Source: Pigoraptor chileana (lineage: Eukaryota > Opisthokonta > Filasterea). Taken from it: DNA of 38,248 nucleotides. The notes under the pieces were generated by a model that searched no databases, was not told the origin of the DNA, and saw nothing but the letters and a program-made list of their open reading frames with translations. The position numbers and the translations under genes were made by a program. Positions 33,168-38,248 of this stretch are shown in pieces; within the stretch, counting starts at the first letter, position 1, and every line of letters begins with the position of its first letter. The stretch spans positions 1-38,248 of the forward strand of contig CALSCR010002807.1 of the NCBI GenBank assembly GCA_943704495.1, in the 5' to 3' direction.

Positions 33168-34281
33168 TCATTTACGACCACCAGCAAGGCCCTTTGAGTT
33201 CTGCTCAGACGCAACCAGCTCATCGCTGGCATACTTGTCCAAAAGTTCCTGTGGATAAGCGAGAGGGTGCGAGTCAGTGACACAGACACAGACACAGACA
33301 AAGCCATAGACACAGACACAGCCATAGACATAGACACACATACACAAAGACAGAGACGAAGACAGAGGCACATGCACATGCACACGCACATGACCGAGGC
33401 ACGGCACAGGCCAGGCACAGGCACAGACACAGACAAAGACAAAGACAAAGACATAGACACACAGACACACAGACAGACACAAAGACAGAGACGAAGATAG
33501 AGACAGACACATGCACATGCACAGGCACATGACAGAGGCACGGCACAGGCACAGACACAGACACGGACACAGACACAGACATAGACATACATAGACATAG
33601 ACAGACAGATACAGATACAGAGACAAATACAGACACACACACACATGCACAGACACGGCACAGACACACGCACAGACACAGACACAGGCACGCAACACAC
33701 CCTGCGCTTCCGCTCGAGGAGCATCTGTTCCACGTCCTGCTGCGATGGCACGGGCACGTGGGCTACAAAGCGTGTTGCGCCGCCGTCCTCATACGAACCC
33801 ATCTGTTTCTTTTCCTCCTCCGAGATTTCATCGTCATCTGAACACACAGTATTCAAACACACCATTCGTTAGTTCACGACACCGCCACATACACAAACAT
33901 CCCACTCCACACCATTCGGTATTCGATCATCGACATAAACTGAGTAGAGACGCACAAGTTGAAAACATGAGACCATCCCCCTCTTTTGACGAAGCGACAT
34001 TTTCAATATGCCTAGGTTAGTGATGCACCCGGTGAAGAGGCAATAATGACATTAACAGACAGCAACAGGCGCATGCACGCCCAGCTCACATTCACTTTGT
34101 TTTGCCGCCGTCTGCAGCCTTCCTCCTCCCTCGCACCCCCCCTCCCTAACTCCTCCAAAGCACTCACCCGGTTGGTCTGCGCCGCCGGCGTAAATGTTAT
34201 CGGCCTCGTCCTCCGCGTCCGGCACCGCCCCGGATGCCTGCTGTTGACGCCATCGCTCCACGGCAGCCGCACGCGCTGTGT

Positions 34282-34313
<32 letters not shown>

Positions 34314-35498
34314 TATATGCACCACCAAAGCCAAGCGTGCATAACCGGTTGGCAAAAAGCGTGCAAGATAAATACTGGATTCTTGAATCCTCTACCAAAT
34401 AGAAGTACAAAACAAAACAATGGTCGGTAGCAAAGATCACTTGAAACACCACGTGAAAGGCGGTCCGCACAACAAAACCCACGACCACCCTGATCCATGC
34501 ATTACTCCACTTTGACAAACAACAAACACAGCGTTAATTAATTGGGCACTGTGACAGATGCAATCACCATATCAGCACTACACGACACGACCACACGACA
34601 CGACACCAGGTCACATCCCATCCCATCCCATCCCATCCCAACACAGCACAGCACATGAACCACCCGACCACCACCCGACCACACCAAACCACAGCAGAAC
34701 ATACGACACGCGCAGACAGCGGCCCACCGTTTTTCTCAGCCTCAGCCTCTAGTGGAACGAGGACGCCGTCGTCATCGTCACGGTATCCATAGTAATCCGC
34801 ATCAACCGTCCTGTAGAGCTCGCCACGGGTTTTCCTTGGTGCAGAAGGCACTGAAGATTCACAATAAACGCACAGACACAGACACAGATTCACATGTGCA
34901 CATACAAAAGTAACGATACAGCGATGAGTGAGCAATCCAACAAAAACCACAACAGCGGAACCCGTAACATACTAGCACTGAAACTGCACCACACAGACAC
35001 ACACAGAGACGCACGGAACCTACAACCGGCACTGACTGATGACCACAACATGCATAGACACACACGCACACACACACATATATATAGTTATACATACAGA
35101 GCCGACAATTGAATTCACTTACGCTCTTTCTGAAACAGCTCTCTCACGCCTGGCAAGTCACGTGCTGCACCGAAATACCTGTCAAATTCGGCGAATGAAT
35201 GAATATTACCTCAATAAAAAAAGATTACCTAAAAAAAAACACCCAAAACACACACGGCTGTGTGGACAATCGCAGATCAGATCAGGTCACCAACCATAAA
35301 CACACACACACACAAATAGCACACGCGACAAGGAGAGGGGAACGCACTTGTATCCCTTGCCGCCGGGTATCTCTCTGCCTTCGTGGTCGAGCATGCGAGG
35401 CCCTATTTTCTGTTATTGTTGGTGACGAGGGGCGAGCAAGGTGGAAGTAAGTGAGATGAAAGATAAGGGAGCACGTGGGCAAAGAGAAATGCCTATGC

Positions 35499-35530
<32 letters not shown>

Positions 35531-35810
35531 AAGATATACAGAACATACACGCGGGCAACGCGTGCACACTTTCCGACTATTGTAACCGATGGAAATGATA
35601 GATGATAGGAGACGAACCGGCGCATAAAAGCAATCCACAGATGATGAGTCAATTGCACAAGTGAGATCGATGTGAATACCCACTCTGTAGTCTGGACCAC
35701 CGAGTTCCTTGATGCGGTCTTCCCAGTGGTACTTTTCCCTAATCAGCTTGTTGATTTCATCGTTGAGATCACGTATCCGAAACTCTCCGAGACCGGCTGC
35801 AGTCGATACA

Positions 35811-35845
<35 letters not shown>

Positions 35846-36794
35846 CGCGGGAGCGTGATTCGCAAGGGTCCGTTCAGATTTAAGCAAGCGTTCGCCAATT
35901 TTCGACACTGAGGAGTGCTCCACTATATAATCGGCTTGCCCTCCACCGTCAAATATAAACAGCCGCCGAACGGAAGATCCAATTTTCACTCGACGCCCAA
36001 CACACTGCCACACTCTCCGCCAACGCCGGGACGGATTGCGTGACACACCGACAGTCATTTCTTAATCTTCTCTTCAGAGTGGTAGGTGCCAACAAACTAC
36101 GCAATAGCGCAAACTTCTGAAAGAGACAAAACGGGACAGCACAAAACACACACACACATACGCTTGCACACACAAATACACAACGTACGCGTCAATGCTC
36201 ACACACCGTTCTGAATCAGAGACACCTTCTTTGCAACCTCGCGGATAATCTGTTGGCGCCATTTTTCGGCTTCGGTGAGATCCGTGCACTCTGTTGCGAG
36301 AAATGGTCGTCGGAGCTTCGGTCCGTTAATCTCTGCCGCTTGAACCGCCCGAAAACGGGACAACATCGACCTGGATAAAAAAAGCACGATTTCAAAAGAT
36401 GCACAATTAACACCATTGGTCCACCAAAGCTGCGCTGGACTCACTCGCTCACGCAAGATCGAAAGGACGACAATCATACGCGCGAGAGACCTTCAGTACT
36501 CAAAACGCCTTAGGCATAAGCCCATCGACTCCAACAGCCCATCGACTCCAATCATACGCGCGAGAGAGTGAAATGTCCCAACACTGGGATTACGAAATCA
36601 CACATGCATTGTACCCACTGTGCCTTCTCTTCATTGCGCGCCTGTGCAGGGTCAATTGATGCAACGGAGGAAAAGGAGCAGAAAAAGACTACTTCATTAG
36701 AGATATGCAATCCAGCATCATCCCGCGCCACAAATCACTCCAAACAAGAAAGGGCATCAAGGCATCACTGATCTGGCAAGTAATCATGTACCAT
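33168..36794 (-). CDS. ISY1: Pre-mRNA splicing factor ISY1
   Basis: Spliceosomal NTC-associated factor that helps position the branch helix during the first step. 289 residues (human 285), ten coding exons: 36792-36794, 36619-36641, 36207-36370, 35684-35796, 35348-35409, 35123-35178, 34728-34850, 34168-34275, 33701-33837, 33168-33248. The N-terminus [15 protein letters not shown] is typical of the family. Further matches: [109 protein letters not shown] and LLDKYAS. The first coding exon holds only the start codon (GGAAAATG then GTACAT); this is inferred because ARNEEK directly follows an acceptor with no in-frame ATG. Intron 9 is filled by a repeat. Divergent from ENOSF1. Confidence 0.94.
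33276..33690 (-). repeat. (CAGACA)n-type minisatellite filling ISY1 intron 9
   Basis: About 415 bp of degenerate CAGACA/CACAGG/CATAGA units on the plus strand, that is TGTCTG on the coding strand. It takes up nearly all of the 452-nt intron and starts within about 10 nt of the donor. Higher-order blocks are visible: a segment holding GCACATGACNGAGGCACGGCACAGGC recurs at about 33386 and 33523. Confidence 0.9.
34276..34313 (-). repeat. CA repeat abutting the ISY1 intron 7 acceptor
   Basis: On the coding strand a CA microsatellite of about 35 nt runs directly into ACACAG, the exon 8 acceptor, so the repeat itself forms the splice site. Confidence 0.88.
34613..34641 (-). repeat. (ATGGG)n repeat in ISY1 intron 7
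   Basis: Five CCCAT-type units on the plus strand give five GGG runs with two-base loops on the ISY1 coding strand, a G-quadruplex motif. Flanked by CGACACGACCACA-like repeats. Confidence 0.8.
36471..36567 (-). repeat. 59-bp insertion with 19-bp flanking direct repeats, ISY1 intron 2
   Basis: CAATCATACGCGCGAGAGA occurs at 36471-36489 and again at 36549-36567, flanking a 59-bp segment (36490-36548). The segment carries a 17-bp tandem duplication (AGCCCATCGACTCCAAC, 36519-36552) and CTTAGGC, both resembling the core of the dispersed 49-bp repeat. The flanks look like a target-site duplication. Confidence 0.8.
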
Positions 36795-37253
36795 TTTCCA
36801 AAGCGCCTTGTGTGCGATCCAATTCCCGTTGTCGATGTCAAAACAGTTTATACAACAAAATCAATTTACGAGAGTAATGCGGATGTATAAGCGTTGAGAC
36901 ACGAAATCAAACAGCACAATAGGCACTTTGAAGATGAGCAGAATCAGAGCGGCCGTCAGCTGTCGGCTCGCGGTGCTTCATCGGCATGGGAGGCGAACGC
37001 AACCCCGGATGTAAATCCAATGTCACGTGATTGACTTTCAGTTTGCGAATTCTCGGCAATATTCTCTAATGCCTATTTGAGTTTGCGCACTTTTTCATCA
37101 GTGTTTCTCAACTCTAATCCCCGAGATAGCAAACGCGTTTGGTGACGAGAAGTGTAAAACAATCACGTCTAAACAAGATTACAGGTTAAGCAGAGCTGCT
37201 TGTAGAAAGTTGCCTTTCTTATTGATACCATTGCTTCCACAATAACTGCAAAG
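36795..37253. promoter_or_regulatory. Divergent promoter region, ISY1 and ENOSF1
   Basis: 459 bp between two divergent start codons. It contains an E-box palindrome TCACGTGA at 37023-37030 and a TTTGAA at about 36928. No clear TATA box. Confidence 0.45.
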
Positions 37254-38073
37254 ATGAGTTCTGAGAAGAGGCATCACGATGGCGAAGGAAGCACGTCTGC
37301 CAAGCGTCCGCGGACTGGTAAGAATTGCCCCGACCGCTTGTCAGTCCTCGTCTACGCCCCCACATCCATGCCGCTTGTGCGCCATTAATTGTGCAGAACT
37401 AATAATTTGAAACTGTGTGTCAAATGGAGATGAGAAGCACAACTAAGAAAGTGTCTTTTTTCCCTGCAATTTCGCAACACGCCATCGACAGTGGGGGAGC
37501 CATTTACATATGGCGGCAAGATCGAATCTCTTACAGTCCGTGACATTCGCTTTCCCACTTCGAAAGAACAACATGGCACGGATGCAATGGTGATTATGCA
37601 TGCTCTGTGCCGATTCGCTTTTATTCACACTCTCCATGCCCATTTGATCCAATCACTGGCAACATTGCACCACTGAGCACCACTGACTTAATCTTTCGCC
37701 TTGGATATCGCAGCACACGGATCCCGACTACTCTGCCGCCTACGTTGTGGTGAACGTCTCACCTCATCTTGCTGCGACACAAGGTCACGGACTTTCATTC
37801 ACGCTCGGTCGCGGAACGGAGGTTGTCGTGTGCGGGGTAGGTATGATGCGTTCATACGCACTTGGCTTGCGAGTAGAGATGCACACCAACATACCCTAAT
37901 GCCATTTTGTTGCAACTGAATTTGTGGTCTGTTACTTATTTGCTCTGTCTGGTCTGCTGTTACTGCAGATCCGCTCCCTTGAGCGCCTCATTGTGGGCCG
38001 CAGCCTCGACTCAATTTTCAACAATTTTGCTGGATTTTGGCGGGAAATTACGAGCGAAAGTCAACTCCGCTGG
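37254..38073 (+). CDS. ENOSF1: ENOSF1-like L-fuconate dehydratase, N-terminal part (3' end outside window)
   Basis: Enolase-superfamily (mandelate racemase group) sugar-acid dehydratase; the family converts L-fuconate to 2-keto-3-deoxy-L-fuconate. Four exons, phases consistent: 37254-37317, 37492-37589, 37714-37836, 37969-38073. After a 21-residue polar extension (MSSEKRHH to KRPRT), human ENOSF1 is matched closely: SLTVRDIRFPTS, HGTDAMHTDPDYSAAYVVV, GHGLSFTLGRGTEVVVC, FAGFWREITSESQLRW. Only the capping domain start is present; the metal-binding barrel residues lie beyond the window. The first exon encodes a basic KRPR cluster rather than an obvious mitochondrial presequence. The sequence after 38073 is intron with a (CAC)n/(CCA)n run at about 38097-38125 and a terminal C run. 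Confidence 0.93.
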
Positions 38074-38237
38074 GTGAGCACATGAGCACCGAATTACCAC
38101 CACCACCACCACCACCAACACCAGCAGTTGCAGTTGCAGTGAGAGCAACCATTCTGTCAATGATAATGGAGGCATTTGATCCATCACAAGATGCATGCAT
38201 ACTGCTGACCGATTCGACGTTGCCTCCAACCCGCAAA

Positions 38238-38248
38238 CCCCCCCCCCC
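38238..38248 (+). repeat. Poly-C run at window end
   Basis: At least eleven C at the right edge, inside the ENOSF1 intron. The left edge (1-13) is also C-rich, inside a PLK intron. Each could be a pyrimidine tract or an assembly edge. Confidence 0.7.

Noticed and set aside
33104-33865. 253-residue minus frame rich in Val, Cys and Ser
   Set aside because: It is ISY1 exon 9 read through a repeat-filled intron into exon 10 in the wrong frame; not a separate gene.

Overview
This is nuclear DNA from a eukaryote, most likely a unicellular one. The genes are intron-dense (GT-AG introns, mostly about 60-450 nt), intergenic gaps are 0.4-1.9 kb, and (GT)n/(CA)n simple repeats fill many introns. The standard genetic code fits throughout. 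The proteins are close to animal and fungal orthologues (polo-box PLK, ZW10, condensin II, ISY1), but I cannot name the lineage. Splice structures were rebuilt by hand from splice sites, reading phase and remembered human sequences.

Layout: (1) 28-891 (+) the 3' end of a polo-like kinase; (2) 2099-3710 (-) a Rab7-like GTPase lacking the catalytic Gln and the prenylation cysteines; (3) 5604-6860 (+) single-exon PINX1/Gno1 G-patch protein; (4) 8700-13493 (+) WDR33/Pfs2, 11 exons; (5) 14230-20078 (-) ZW10, 15 exons; (6) 20673-32565 (+) condensin II subunit NCAPD3, 33 exons; (7) 33168-36794 (-) spliceosomal ISY1, 10 exons; (8) 37254-38073 (+) the 5' part of an ENOSF1/L-fuconate dehydratase gene, running off the window. 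Every gene I recognise is a host housekeeping gene. I saw no tRNA, rRNA, CRISPR array, virus-like element or intact transposon.

Functional grouping: PLK, ZW10 and NCAPD3 act in mitosis. ZW10 and NCAPD3 share a 594-bp divergent promoter with a palindromic E2F site and a composite resembling an animal CDE/CHR cell-cycle element. WDR33, ISY1 and PINX1 act in RNA processing. Rab-like/PINX1, ZW10/NCAPD3 and ISY1/ENOSF1 are head-to-head pairs; PLK/Rab-like, WDR33/ZW10 and NCAPD3/ISY1 are tail-to-tail.

Most notable non-gene signals: a dispersed 49-bp repeat family; a 59-bp insertion with 19-bp target-site-like duplications in ISY1; an ISY1 start codon isolated in its own coding exon; a GC-AG intron and a stop-free in-frame intron in WDR33; a 79-bp tandem repeat abutting an NCAPD3 acceptor; and simple repeats placed in a splice-site-dependent way.
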